Assembly (NCBI GenBank): GCA_016808115.1 | Contig: JAEQBH010006410.1 | Location: 1 to 64,000, forward strand | DNA: 64,000 bases | Direction of reading: 5' to 3' | Source: Tetrastigma voinierianum | Taxonomy: Eukaryota > Streptophyta > Magnoliopsida > Vitales > Vitaceae | Part shown: in pieces, positions 49,901 to 61,870 of the stretch | Layout: every line of letters starts with the position of its first letter | Position numbering within the stretch: the stretch's first letter is position 1 | Program-made: the position numbers and the translations under genes | Notes under the pieces: model-generated | Seen by the model: only the letters and a program-made list of their open reading frames with translations | Told to the model about the DNA's origin: nothing | Databases searched by the model: none

Positions 49901-52900
49901 CCCACCTTTTAGAGCCTGCCCTGACATAGGTTGAAGTAGAATATATTTTTTAGGATTCATATCTACCTTAAAGTGCATGTATGAGAACAGCACAAGGCAT
50001 TAAAGTCACCGATTGGGTCTAAAATGTTCTTCCCTCATTTTAGTCTCTAGTGAAGTGTCATTTGAGAGACAGTATGAGGTCAGTCGAGGTGAACCACCTT
50101 TCATCGTTGTGTGGACTATCCTCTCCTTAACCAGTTTAGCAACTTGTCTATTCACTTTACCCTCTTCTCGTGTGCGACTTATCTTCTTAATTGCGCGCCA
50201 GGAATCACCTTCTATAGTTTAGGATTTTCACAGAGTTAGGCTTACCGTACATATACCCTCCCTTTGGTTTATGGCTGCTTCTGGATCCTAATGGACATGG
50301 AGTCTGGAGATAATTGCCCGCAGTTAGTTCATTCGCTGGTCGATTCCAGAACTAGATCTGGCCTTAAACAAATGATAGATGTCGAAAGCGTGGTAGGCTC
50401 GGCCAGACCTCGACTCATGAGGTTGCGGTTGTCGGGCACCCCGCCCACCTTACTCCGTACCCCGCCACTATCTCAACTCCCGGATCTACACGCATAGCGG
50501 ATAGACAGTAAAGGCCGGGGCGGTGAGGGTCCTGTGGACATTGTTTGGGATGGCGGTGAAGCCGACTCCCTCAGGTTAGTTTAGCACCCGATTTTTAGAT
50601 ATCCCTGCTCTGAAGGATTCACCACACCTGTGGATGTCCTCGAGCACACCGAGACTTTACAATTTGTTCATGGCGCTGGTAGAGGAGATGATACATGAGT
50701 GATTGCCTCCTTATTTCAATATCGCTGAGTGGTGCGTGACCTGCTCTGGAAGTGGTTTGTATTATTTAGATATCATGAGACTTGCTTGGGATGAGGGCAT
50801 CCTGAGAGTTCTTGAGATAGTATTCCTCGGTACTGCCGACTAGTGTCTGCATCGATGAGAGCTTGATGCTCTAAGATAGGGATCGGAATGAGACTATTGT
50901 ATTTTCTCATTAGTTGGTAACTAGAAGAATATGGCCCGGTGTGTTGATTGACCTTTAGAGAGAAAACCAAATATGAATGGATGAGAGATTGCGATCCCCA
51001 AGATTGCTAGGCATTTGATTGAGGAGCGCCATTCATAGATTTTACCTCATTGACTTGACAACCCGCCCACTAGTGCCGGGGGATATTGCTGACTGTGGCC
51101 GGTCTTTCTCTGGATCAAGGAAGCGTCGATGAAGCGAGTCATCTATTATCACGGGTTTCTTGCGAGATTGAGTGTATTACACAGTTGGCGAAACTCAAAT
51201 TCACCAGGCGTGTTCGCTGCCCTCAAGCATCAATCGCACATAGATCAATCACTTTGACCTGCTGTACGACGCACTCACATCGTGCTACACCCGCGATTCA
51301 TGTTATATGAACCAACCCAATTCCCTGGGGACCACCACGCGTTATAGAGTTCGGCCTCGATGATCAAATGTCTCATTTGCTCCAAGGATATCATGATGTT
51401 TTTCTGAACTGACACCTGCATTCTGAGTGAGCTCTTTAGAAGCACCTATGGATACTAGATTGTTGACTCCCTTGGAAACTAGGCTTTGTTCTCGTGGTCT
51501 TTACCCAGTTGGACCTCTGATTATACTTCTCTTTACTATCGAGTCGAGGACATGATATGAATTTATGTACAACTCTAAACCTTCTATTGAACCTCATAAA
51601 TCATGTTGATCGAGGAATCATGTGTGAATCAGTTGAAGACACATGATTGATCATGGTTCCTTCATCTCAACCGCCGTTCCACACTGATATTATTGGGGGT
51701 GATGCCATCAAATGATGAGTCTTGAGGGTCTTTGGATCGAGTCTTTCCACGGAGGAGAGTGGATCTTGTTGGAGCGATGGTGGTTTCTGCTTGATTAGAG
51801 ATCCGGATAAGACATGGATGGCCACGTAGTTTGGACTTATGATGAATATGCTCTTAAATAATAGATCAGGGTAGTTAACATGTATTAATTTGTGGACATG
51901 CTTTCTCGTCTTTTGGTTGTGTTTTGGGATCCTCTCACTGTCGAGGAGTTGGAAGAGCTTAGGTTTGTTTTTCTTAATCACCGTTGAGATATTTATTTTC
52001 ATGCGTAGTATTAACTTATGAGCACTATGGCATTCAGTCATTAAGTAAGTCAGTCTTGTGGACCCTTCTCTGTCCCCACTCTTGTAATATTTTCAGGTTG
52101 TCCCTAATCCTTGATTATCTTTCTGTTCTCATTAGAGGTTGTCCACTAATTTTTATTGTACCACATCGATCATTGTGAATTCTGGTCTTGGAGATTCTGT
52201 TTCGTACTTAGGACATGAGGATCTTAACTAGACTCCTGGATTGAGCCATGTATATAATTAGAGAGTTGACCTTAAGAGGGGGCTGCATGGTTGATGATTT
52301 TAGATGGAAACAATTCGAACTAACAACCTGGATCAATTGAAGGGGTATTACGTTTGAGACCATGGTTATACGGATAAGGTGTGTCATTTAAGATGCGCTT
52401 TCCCTATACCTTGTCCACCTTTATTGATATCTATGGAACTTCCTTCTGGCCTTGGGCCCTCGCGCATATGTTATGATCTTTTATTTCTTACTCTTATTTA
52501 CTTCCATACCTACTACACATTAAGATTGGGACCATTTGATCATATCATTTTGTTGGGGTCTCATGAGCTTTGGACTTATTAGTTTGTACTGTTCACTCTT
52601 GTTGTTATCATCATCCCATCACACTGTTTGGTTCACGTTCAAGCCACAAAAATTCCCTTTGTTCTTTCCATCCTTTATTTTCACTCTTACCTTATTCTTT
52701 TTATTATTTACTTAGGTCAAATAATTCTTCACACTTTTATGCATAGAGAGGAAGTTATTTCACTCACTTCCTCCTGCCAGCAGCTTGTTGATTCCCAAGG
52801 TTTTGGCTTGAGAAGTTACCTTGAGTGGGGATTTAAGAAGCTTTATTTGAGGTTAGGAAGAGCTTATGCATTCTTCCCCATGATTCTCGAAACTTGATTT

Positions 52901-52920
52901 GTGGCAATCAGATCTGACAG
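49901..52920. other. No gene recognised
   Basis: Between about 50560 and 51700 one plus-strand frame is interrupted only by scattered TGA and TAG codons and contains words such as GLYYLDIMRLAWDEGILRVL and GLDDQMSHLLQGYHDVFLN. It may be the remains of a coding sequence, but no family was recognised. The flanks are featureless. Confidence 0.25.
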
Positions 52921-53022
52921 TTCAAAGGAAAAAGAAAAAAAAAAAAGGAAAAAAAATACAAGAAAATAAGAAAAAAAAAAAAAAAAGAAAGGACAAAGAA
53001 AGAAAACAAAAAGAAAAAAAGG
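52921..53022. repeat. Purine (A-rich) tract
   Basis: About 100 bp of almost pure A with G interruptions. Such tracts occur in the untranslated parts of some gypsy elements and at the tails of LINEs. Here nothing identifies the source. Confidence 0.85.
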
Positions 53023-53800
53023 TGTAAATGACGTATTTGTCATGCAATATCTTCTTCCATTAAATTAACTTATATTGACTTTGAAATTGCTATTTGATAT
53101 ATTATTAGTGAGATATATGTGAGATTTTTAAGGGGTTTGTTCCTTGTAGGTCATTTTATTATGTATTTGAGTGTTGAGAGTTCATACCAGGAGGACTAGT
53201 GGAATCCACTTATTCTCGGATCACTGTAATACTTTTGTGAGAAGAACTAATTAAATGACAAGTATTCGTAATAGATTCTATATGTTCATTATTAATGCCC
53301 GGATGCAGTGTTTTGATGAGTTATTGAGTTCATGAGTGTTTTATTAAGATCCCTTACTTCTTCCAGATCACTATTAATCGCTTCTGAGAGGGGTGAAGTG
53401 TTTGTGACCTTCTCACTGAGATCTCTGATCAGCTGTCTTGGCTATCCTCATCCTTAATAATGCAGCACCACTACTATATAATTTGGAGTTGATCATCTCG
53501 TTAATTTATTTCTCACTTACCTTTTATGTATATTTGCACCTTTGCCACCTTGATCCGCATTATATTCCCTTCTTCACCTTTTATAGATTTAAATTACCTT
53601 AACCCTTTCCTATTCATTTATTTCCTTGACCCGGTGCTTATTTATTATAAGAGGTTGAATCGATTGGGTTATTGGATGAACAAATTGGTATAGACTTGAT
53701 TCTGTAGTTTGCAATAGTTTTTACATAGTTTGCGTTGACTATGCGAGATGAACGACAATGTCTACCATACCTGACCTTATCGCTCTCAATAATTTGAGGA
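53023..53800. other. AT-rich sequence upstream of the copia remnant
   Basis: It may contain the leader and the start of gag of the copia element that follows, but no motif could be recognised. Confidence 0.3.
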
Positions 53801-53804
53801 AAAA

Positions 53805-53960
53805 TTGACCAAGAGAAGGCCAAGGAAGACACCTCCTCGAAAAGATGATTCTGCGTTCTGTGGCAAAGAAAAGGCCGTGGAAACGATGAGCTTACTCGGC
53901 AGATCGAAGAAGAGGTGGCATGTGATGCGTCATCATCTTCAGGTATTTATGTCATTGAGG
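53805..53960 (+). pseudogene. Copia gag zinc-knuckle remnant
   Basis: Shows SAFCGKEKGRG at about 53849-53880, the remnant of a CCHC knuckle whose first Cys is lost. It is followed by SSSSGIYVIEV-like sequence at about 53932-53962, the usual lead into the protease. The reading needs one frame change. Confidence 0.65.
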
Positions 53961-54300
53961 TGTATCATTTTCCATGCCATACTTTAATTAATCGAATACA
54001 GGTCATGGCTCACACATTTTGCAATGATGTAAGAGCCTAAAGAGCAACCAGGAAGCTCACGTCGAAAGAGTCGGGCGCCCGAGTGGGTAATGGTGCAAGG
54101 TTGCAATTGTTGTTGTATGTTCTAATTTTAAACCTCCCAGTGATCTTTAATTTGAAATTTGGATGATTACTTTTTATGGACTAGCATTGACCCAAGAACA
54201 ATAGTTGAATGAGCATTCTTTATTAACAAGTGGTACATTTAACAATGGAATTAACATATTAGATAATTCAAATTTTAAATATTCAACATTCTGGCAAATA
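53961..54300 (+). pseudogene. Copia protease region remnant
   Basis: After the linker comes FCNDVRA, a stop, RATRKLTSKESGA and then RVGNGAR (54080-54100), which match the order of words in the copia protease segment after the active site. The Asp-Thr/Ser-Gly triplet itself is not recognisable at about 54000-54015. Confidence 0.7.
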
Positions 54301-54329
54301 AAAATAAGAGGATAATTTGAAATCATCTA

Positions 54330-55130
54330 TCTCGTAGCGCTGTCACATAAGACCATGATAAGAGACACATGACTAGGATTCACAAGTATTGTGGCAGTCA
54401 TTTCATTATGAATTCATTTCTTAACTGGATGAAATGACTTAGTTGCCGCTATAGAGAAAAAAGCGACGTGCTAATGAATTTTATTAGACCCTATATGAAG
54501 ATGTGTGTAGTCTATATCATACATGCAGAGGAATGAGTTTCTTGCTGCTATCACCTTTATAATGATGACTATTCACTAATGGAGTACTTGCATCTTATGA
54601 GTTACAAGTCTAAGGCCTTGAAAAGTTCAAGGATTCATAAACGAATCAAGAAAAGCTGGGAGAAATATCAAAATCAGCAGATGAGATCAAAGTGGTGATC
54701 CATAACAAGAGTTTCTGGGTCATCTTTGGGATAATGAGACTTTATCCAGAGGAGTCCACCCTTCTGCCATCCATTAAATTGCCAGCTAGAACCATGAACA
54801 TATTGGACTTGGTAAGAATTACATGTTGATGATGGAAATCTACTCAAAATCCTTCTAGGGTTATGCATTGAGACTAATGTTTGAAATATTAAGCAAAGTC
54901 GATCAATCGATTATGGACTAACGAAAATACATCCTTCAGCAAAATATAAGGTAGTTCTGTGCTTTGTGAAAGACTTATGTCAAACAAGCTAGAATCTAAA
55001 TCAACAAGTTTGTTTTGGCAGGATATCATAAAAACAAATTAATATCAGTCTGTACTTTGGAGCAAAGGTGTTTGTTCAAAGCATGATGTCTTCTTGAAAA
55101 GGAGTTTCTTCTAGAGGCAGGTGGGAGTGA
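54330..55130 (+). pseudogene. Copia integrase remnant
   Basis: The pre-integrase zinc-binding segment is seen as KKRRANEFY followed by DVCSLYHTCRG (about 54465-54530). The core is seen as AAITFIMMTIH (about 54543), YKSKALKKFKDS-like wording (about 54605-54640), QEFLGHLWDNE (about 54708-54742) and RTMNILDLVR (about 54787-54816). The C-terminal part is KLESKS (about 54990) and GVCSKHDVFLKRSFF (about 55065-55115). The catalytic acidic residues are not preserved in one frame. Confidence 0.8.
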
Positions 55131-55309
55131 GAATTGAACTGGCGAGTTTAAAGTGCAACAGATCGGCTCGACTAACCCAATCTAGGGTTCTTATTCTGGG
55201 TGATGAGTAATAGTTATTTCCCAAGCTCCTACGAAGTGCATCGGGTATAGTGAATCATGTGCTCAAGAGAGGATGATGAGGCACGCCCTCTGATGAATTA
55301 GTGAATGGA

Positions 55310-56105
55310 TTCAGAGTCTGAAAGAAGTGGCATGGGCCACGAATTCAAAATGGACTCCCATGTATACAAACCAAGTATGGACTTTGGTTGATCACTGAAA
55401 AAGATAAAATCCATAGAGATTGTGTAGATCTTCAGAAAAGTGGCATAAGGAAGGAGTAATGTGATTACCTATAAGGTTAAGCTTATAGCTAAGGGTTATC
55501 ATCAGACAAAAATACGACTATGATGAGAACTTTTAATTAGGTTAATAATGGCAAATCAAGGTTACTCTAGCCATTCGCTCATTATGAATTGAGATATGGA
55601 AAATGGATGTGAGAATAACTTCACGCTAAAGGAAACTACAAAATGGTTTATTAGCACCTGACCTTTGTGGGAAGTCTTCACCTAAAGTTGGTAGTAAAGT
55701 ATCACCCGAACTTCATGCGATCGTTATGGTTTCCGAAGCAAAAGCATCTAAGTCGGAATATCCAGTGATGAGACTCAGTAAAGAGAGTTTTGGTTTCTCA
55801 AAATATAGGATCTCAGGGAGTTGTGTGTACAGAAGGTTCTATTATTAGAATCTTGATCGATAGATCTGGTATTATATATGGATGACATATTACTTAACAA
55901 TGAAATAGCGTCTCAATGTTCAATCTCTATCGGTATGTGGACATCGGAAATTCTCACCAAAGAGCCCTTGGAAGGAAGCAGCTTCACACCAAAGGATTAA
56001 GATCATTGCTTACAAATAGATTTGAGAGGTTGCTTGGTCTTTCCCACGTCTACATATCTTGGATGCTGAATGTTCTGATACTGGAACCAATCGAGGGGAC
56101 TGATT
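55310..56105 (+). pseudogene. Copia reverse transcriptase remnant
   Basis: The following motifs appear in order: TNQVWTLVDH (about 55370-55400), NVITYKVKLIAKGYHQ (about 55458-55505), IEIWKMDV (about 55587-55610), RSLWFPKQ (about 55720), LYMDDILLNN (55872-55901) and NRFERLLGLSHVYI (about 56008-56049). The catalytic Tyr-Met-Asp-Asp box is intact, but the frame around it is broken on both sides. This is the clearest part of the element. Confidence 0.88.
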
Positions 56106-56279
56106 AGTGCTCAAAAATGGCTATTTTGAACCCTGTTTCTTCAGGGTTTAATTGCTTTTTATTAACCACTAATCGACATAGTAACCCAATTAGCGTCAGG
56201 TCCATTATGCTATTAGTACCTTTGGAAATTTTCTGGATTTTGAAGCCCAGCACCAAGGTGTCGATCAGATCATGCACCG
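56106..56279. other. Junction after the copia body
   Basis: RNase H would be expected here but is not seen. The sequence shifts to an unrelated AT-rich stretch. Confidence 0.4.
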
Positions 56280-56800
56280 AGGAATGAAATAAAAACTGGC
56301 TGAACTAGAATCAGAACGAAGGAAGGAAGAAGAACGAGGAAAATACAGGGAAGAGGAATAGAGAGAAATAGAAGAAAAGGAAGCGATCTGGGTGGGTTGA
56401 AAAATTTGCGCGACTTTCGCGAGGCCCCAGGAGTTCTGAAAAATTCGCAACCACCTACAAAAATTCGCGATGTTCGCGGTCGCAATGTGAAAATTGCGGT
56501 GTTCTGGCCCCGCCCGACTCTGCCGCCCATTCATCCCTACGGACAATATTAAACTCACGTGACTTATTCCTTTACTTTTATTCTAATTTTAGTTTCTTCA
56601 TTTTATCCTTGTAATAACTTTTTGATTTTAGTTAACTGTAATTGCTTATGAGGCGTTATATAAGCTCACTTATACTTTGTAACAAAACAACTTGCTTAAT
56701 AATAAAATTGGCAGACTTCAAACATTTTTCATTCAACACTCAAGCCTATACTCACTTTCTCACTTTTCTCTCATTTACGGTAGTGAAACACCCTCAGAGA
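56280..56800 (+). repeat. LTR-like block with TATA box and polyadenylation signal
   Basis: A purine-rich start (56285-56390) is followed by a CpG-rich patch with repeated attcgcg words (about 56400-56530) and then an AT-rich promoter-like stretch. TATATAA is at 56657-56663 and AATAAAA at 56701-56707, only 44 bp apart. A TATA box shortly before a polyadenylation signal is typical of the U3-R part of plant LTRs. No second copy was found, so it may be a solo LTR or a truncated one. A direct link to the copia body is not shown. Confidence 0.5.
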
Positions 56801-58059
56801 TGTATTTCAGAGGATAAGCCAGTGCCTTCACTCATCCTTGAGTGGAAGGGTGTGTACTGATCTGGATCTTGAGACGAGGGACCGTGTTCTTCAACATAGG
56901 AAGTACCCTCATGCGATTTTTGTGTTCCCCCTTTCTAACTATAGGTTTTTTATCCTTGAATCTCCTGCTGAATATTCTTATTTGAGAGGGGGTAGCTTTT
57001 GGGTTAGATGGATTCTTATTACCCCAAGATTCTTTTGAGATTCATTAGTTACCCTCATGACCTTGGAAGATGAGTCAAGAGACTTATTTTCATTGTCGAT
57101 GACCCTTTGTTTCAAATGTAGAACACACCATTGCTAAAGAGATGATATTTTGGGTTAGGTTTTATAGCTAAATGAAGATCAGGTTGGAGGGCCTTATAGG
57201 TCATCCTCCCGACCTGAAGAAATGACCTCGGTTACTGGGATCCTAGGCCCCTAAATATCACCAGGCTCACCAGTCCCTCACATGTACCTCTTGATTGCTT
57301 TTCAGTTCTATATCCGACTCACTGTTCAAATTTAAATAATGATTACCAGTGATTTCTTAAGCCATAAATCATTATCGAACACCCGTGTTATTCCTAATAT
57401 ATCTTACTTGATGGATTTGCTAAATGTGCAGGAGAGCCAGGATATAATTTTGTTGATTAAGACACTGCGTGCTTGACAAGGAGTTCATTCCCCGCGACCC
57501 GTGGGATTACCATTTCAGTCCTTGTATTCAGACAAGGATGAGAGGACACACATGAGTATGATCTTGTATCTTGAGCTATGGATCGATCATGTACACTTAT
57601 GTAATGTATACTAGACCAAATGTTATCATATACTCACAGAATATCCTTGGTAGATGCGGTTGGGCCAAGTAAGGGTCGTTGCGGTGGCTATCAGAACTAC
57701 TCTTCAAACACTTGAGGAAATCTGGAAGATGCCATTCTTGAATGAAATGGAAGAAGGGATCTGTACTTAGATGCGACTTGGCTTGACCTGAGTGACTCAG
57801 CTAATGTGGCAAGATCTGTTGCATTCGAATGGATGATAAGGGCAGTTAGAAAGAGTTGGCTTTCTGAAAAACGGACTGTTGGTTCGTTCAGTTTAGATGG
57901 GAAACATCGATTACTTTTGATGTTGTGAGTGTTTGGATAAGGTGAATTATTGCTAGGCCCAGACCATCTGGCATTGTTGACTATGACTACCGTATGGCCG
58001 GTCTTTAATGAAACAAAGCCGCAGAAACGAAGCCAGATACCGAATCTCAACTCAAGGCT
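56801..58059. other. No gene recognised
   Basis: Contains a 117-codon minus frame (57697-58050). The plus strand is also fairly open here (AIRTTLQTLEEIWKMPFLNE, then a stop). Neither could be assigned. Confidence 0.3.
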
Positions 58060-58906
58060 GACCGATGCCGAGTGTTGCAGTTGAGATCGTTGAGCGTCGC
58101 GATTTGAGAATTCGGGAAACTTGTGAGCCGGGATGGCGCGGATCTCTGACTGACCGGCTGCTGGAAGACATGATTAAAGCTCTGCTAACCAAAGGGCATG
58201 AGATCTGGTTGACGCCCGGATCGAAGTGAATATTGAAGTGCTACAGGGACGTCGCGCGGCGCGCCGTGTCGCCGTGTGCTGTGCAAGAACGTCTTTCGTC
58301 GTTTTGATTCGCCGTTGATTCGGCGACGGCGTCGTATGCGGATGGATCAGATGATCTTGGACTGCGATCGCCGGGGACGGTTAAGGGCCCGACGATCGAA
58401 CGCGCTTTACAGAGCAACTTCAGTAGCCGGATACGCTATGGTTGATCATATCGGTTCATCATCGCGTGATGGATGCATGTTTGCTCGCCGCGACTGACTC
58501 ATTATCGCCGACGGGGAGTCACTTCAGTGTCTTGGATCGTGGTGCGTAGCCAGTTTGTTCGCCGTGACCACCGCTTGAGGATCGTCGCGGGATCGCGACC
58601 GAGATTCTGTTTCCGTGAGATGACCAGAAGGCTGTTGACAGCCAGCTAACGGATTTGCCGCTCGATCGAGTACTGGCTCTTGCGCCGAGTTCGTTACTCA
58701 GAGTCTTGTCATAATGATGTCGTGAAGATTTATGTGGTCATTAACGATCTTATGATCGGGTTGAGATAATATCGCGTTTGTTGTAGCATGGCGATCACGA
58801 TAGGGTAAATCGCTCAACTGTTTGCAGAGGTTTGATCAGTGACTGACTGCGTTACGCGACTGTTACTATAGAAGTTAACGGTCGATTCGCGTTCCAGTGA
58901 ATCGGG

Positions 58907-58922
58907 GATCGCGATCGCGATC
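58907..58922. other. 16-bp perfect palindrome GATCGCGATCGCGATC
   Basis: The sequence equals its own reverse complement and contains GCGATCGC. It lies about 15 bp before a long hairpin. Confidence 0.95.
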
Positions 58923-58937
58923 TGATCCGCTAACAAC

Positions 58938-58979
58938 AACCGGTTAACGACCGGATCAGAGTGGTCGTTTTAACCGGTT
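58938..58979. other. Hairpin, 15-bp stem, 10-nt loop
   Basis: The left arm AACCGGTTAACGACC (58938-58952) pairs with GGTCGTTTTAACCGGTT (58963-58979), which carries two extra T residues. There is no T run after it, so a bacterial-type terminator is not supported. Each arm is itself partly palindromic (AACCGGTT, GTTAAC). Confidence 0.85.
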
Positions 58980-60779
58980 AATGGATCGCGTTAACGAAAT
59001 AACCGCCGACGCGGTTCGCGAATCTTGAACGAGGAAGATTGTCTTCAGAGCTCAGATCTTCTGCGGATAGTGGATCGCGGATTAAAACGCTCTTCAAAGA
59101 ATAGCGCGCTCGGTTGTTTGTTCGCGATTTTGATTTGCTCGAAGGCTGCGCCTGACGCCGGACGCGTTTATCGTACCTACCAAGCTTGGTGTTTGCGACG
59201 GTTTCACGCCGGACCTTCGCGGAAGCTGGCTTATTATCTTGTACGCTTTGAGAAATGTTGGCGGTTCCGGGAAGGTGTTATGAAGATAACAACTTCGACC
59301 GGTTGAAGATCGATCTGGACGCGACTTCTCTTGGATCGAACGGCTGGCGCGAACCATCGGGGAACGCCACGCGGCTACGGGTATCTTCGCTCTTCGTGAT
59401 TCGCGTTGCGAAAAATCTGGAACCGGACCGCTGATTATTTGCACTAACGATATTGGTTGAGTTCGACGACTGAATAAAATCTCGCGGCTCTCTTTGATTG
59501 AACGACTGAAGTAACTGGGGATCTTCGGAGGTTTTTCAGATTTTTCTTTCAGCTTGCTGGCGTCGTTGCGCCTTCGAGCGAGCGAACCAACTGAATCTGG
59601 TGGCGATTAACCGGTATTCATAATCATTTATGGGCGCTGTTACGGCACCATACTCAACATTCAGTCAGCTTTAAACCAAGTATAAGTGGAAGACCGGTTC
59701 GATAAATGCGCATCGTTGACGTAAAGGGCAACGAACTCTTGAGTGACCGAGGTGGCTTCCGAAGGAAGGAAAGAACGATAACGCGCAGAACCGAAAGGAT
59801 AGGAAGCTTTTCAAAGTTTAAAAATCAAGGAGATCTGAGAATGAACATATCGCGTCGATGAAGAGCCAAAGATATTATAGTGATTAACTTACTAACCTAT
59901 AATGATGAACTCTCGGCGTGGATGGAAAGATTGTGGGACGTTATGGACGATTAACGGTGAACGCTGTTGACGATTTCGCGACGAATCGATCTTGTTTGGT
60001 CGGCAGAAGACCAACCTGAATCCTCGAACCGAGAGATAATCAGCGCCATCGAACAGACGATGTTTTCTTGAACACGGTTGGAAGACGTGGAAGTTGATGG
60101 CTGAAACAGGTGACCAAAGAAATATATAATATAAACGGAGGGATTCGAAACTATTCCAGTTCAACAGACGCCTTTGTGGTTCGTTAAAGGACTGCAGTTA
60201 TTGACACTCTGGATCATATGACACCGAGATTTCTTTAACTTGATAGAGAATTTTCATGTTTTTCAGTACTCAGGAAACTTCATTTCTTTGACGTGGGCAA
60301 CTTCCTGGACCAGGTTCATACGAAACTGTTAATGTTTAATGAACCATGATTGAGATATTTTCAGGTAAGACTAGATATTTTGTATATATGACGGCGCGGG
60401 GACACTCGGCGAAACTGATGATTGCCGTTTAACGGAAGGCTCGACGACGCCGCCGCTCAACGCCGTTAAATTAATACCGAACGGATTAATGATTCAGATG
60501 GTTGTCTTGAGGTTGTTAAATGATCATTTCTGCGACGAGAAGGATGCCCCGACCGAGAGCCGTTGTTCGTTATCTTTGAGGTTAATAATAACAGTGAACG
60601 CGAAGGACGATCGGCGTTCGCCATCTTCGATTGTTGGAATGACGAATGCCGTGTTAAATCGGCGCGCGTTGGATCGCAACTGTGGTTGTGTCTCTCATTG
60701 GTGGCTCCATGGTTTGCGTAGTCGATACAACCAATGATCAATGGAGCTATTAATCGCCTCAAATAAAGAACACTCTTCA

Positions 60780-61870
60780 AGGGTGAGCATTGCTGTTGGA
60801 GGGACCGATTTTGTACAAACAACTGTGCTGATAGGTGAAGGGGTCATGTTCCGATAGGAAGAGGAAATGGAAAACATCTTGAGACATTCTATGTTCCTTG
60901 TCTTGGGACACTTTAAGTGACTTTTCGAGAAGACAACTTTGGAAAGGTACTATAAATACGTGTGTCAAACCTTGGAGGGAACTGTGAAGGAATAAAAATA
61001 CACATTCAGATTCATGATTTTCAGGATTGATTGTTTGTAGTTTTGGGGGAATGATCTTCATGGGACCCCGTTTTCTTAGTCTTTAAATATAAATACATTT
61101 TATTGAACAATTTGGACCATAATATTACATATCAGGTGGAACGTTGCAACTCAAACAAAATGATACCAAAGTGAAGTGCATGTTCCTCAAAAGAAACATC
61201 TTGAGGTTTGGAACAAGTCCCGCATAAGTGATGGAAGGAGACTGATTTGCAACAAGTTGTTTGAGTATCTTTTGGCAAAATCAGAAGTTCAAGCGCTAAG
61301 ATAACAGCTTATCACCTCAGACAATGGGGTGACACAGGTTTCAGTCAAAGGTGAAGGATGGGGAAAAACACAATTATTCTCTCAGAAAGAATGGAATGAT
61401 AGGAGGTGGGCTGATCTTTGTGGAAGCGGATGGATTTTGGAACATAAATGGGACATCTCTCTGTATTAAACTGCACAGAAAGAAAACTCCACCATCTTAG
61501 TGAGATTAGAACATAAAACTTTATTGAGTCTCAGGAAGTAATTAACATGGATTTAGTGCATGAAAGAAAAAAGTTATTACAATTGAATGAGTTGGAGAAG
61601 TTAAAGATATGCATATGAGAATGCAAGAATTTAAAGAAATATTTATAAGCATATTATTTTGGAAAAGAATTTGAGCCCAGAAAACAAGTAACTGTTCCAT
61701 TTCAAAACTCAAACCAAGGTGGTCTTAACATTCTGATAGCTAAAGTCTTTCTATACGGAGAGTTAAGGTCATGCACGGAAGAAATGAACATTCAAGGTTA
61801 GCCTGTGACTAAAAGCCGTAGCGAGGTGACTTCAATGTAAACAAGGCGTCATCGATCTTGAGCCACCATG
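60780..61870 (+). pseudogene. Athila/Tat-type gypsy integrase, decayed
   Basis: Reading across frames gives the whole integrase in order. The lead-in PILYKQLC is at about 60808 and EEEMENILRHS at 60855-60890. A zinc-binding remnant follows (GHFK, then CVKPWREL; about 60910-60985). FMGPRFLSL lies near 61055-61080, TQTNDTKV at about 61150-61172, and ISDGRRLICNKLFEYLLAK, with one catalytic Asp kept, at 61222-61280. The tail has LEHKTLLSLRK, KKLLQLNELEKLKI (61569-61610) and EFEPRKQV (61669-61692). This wording is typical of the Athila/Tat branch. Stops and frameshifts are frequent. No reverse transcriptase lies upstream, where the CpG-rich block sits instead. Confidence 0.85.

Larger units (their letters stand above)
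53800..56105 (+). mobile_element. Decayed Ty1/copia retrotransposon body
   Basis: Reading across frames gives a colinear copia polyprotein: gag zinc knuckle, protease region, integrase, then reverse transcriptase. Integrase before reverse transcriptase is the copia order. Frameshifts and stops occur every few dozen codons, so no frame exceeds about 65 codons. The RNase H domain is missing. The sequence changes character after 56105, which suggests a 3' truncation. No matching LTR pair was found. Confidence 0.88.
58060..60730. other. CpG-rich block with palindromes, no recognisable coding content
   Basis: CG, GATC and CGAT words are dense from about 58070 and stop at about 60690, just before the Athila/Tat integrase. 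The frames (for example plus 59025-59306, 93 codons, and minus 59094-59444, 116 codons) overlap and show no motif. Reverse transcriptase and RNase H of the neighbouring element would be expected about here but are absent. The block may therefore be an insertion into, or a join with, that element. Confidence 0.45.

Noticed and set aside
60950..61020. tataaatacg and gaataaaaata, read at first as an LTR promoter and polyadenylation signal
   Set aside because: The interval lies inside the colinear Athila/Tat integrase reading (between its zinc-binding remnant and core), so these words are explained by decayed coding sequence.
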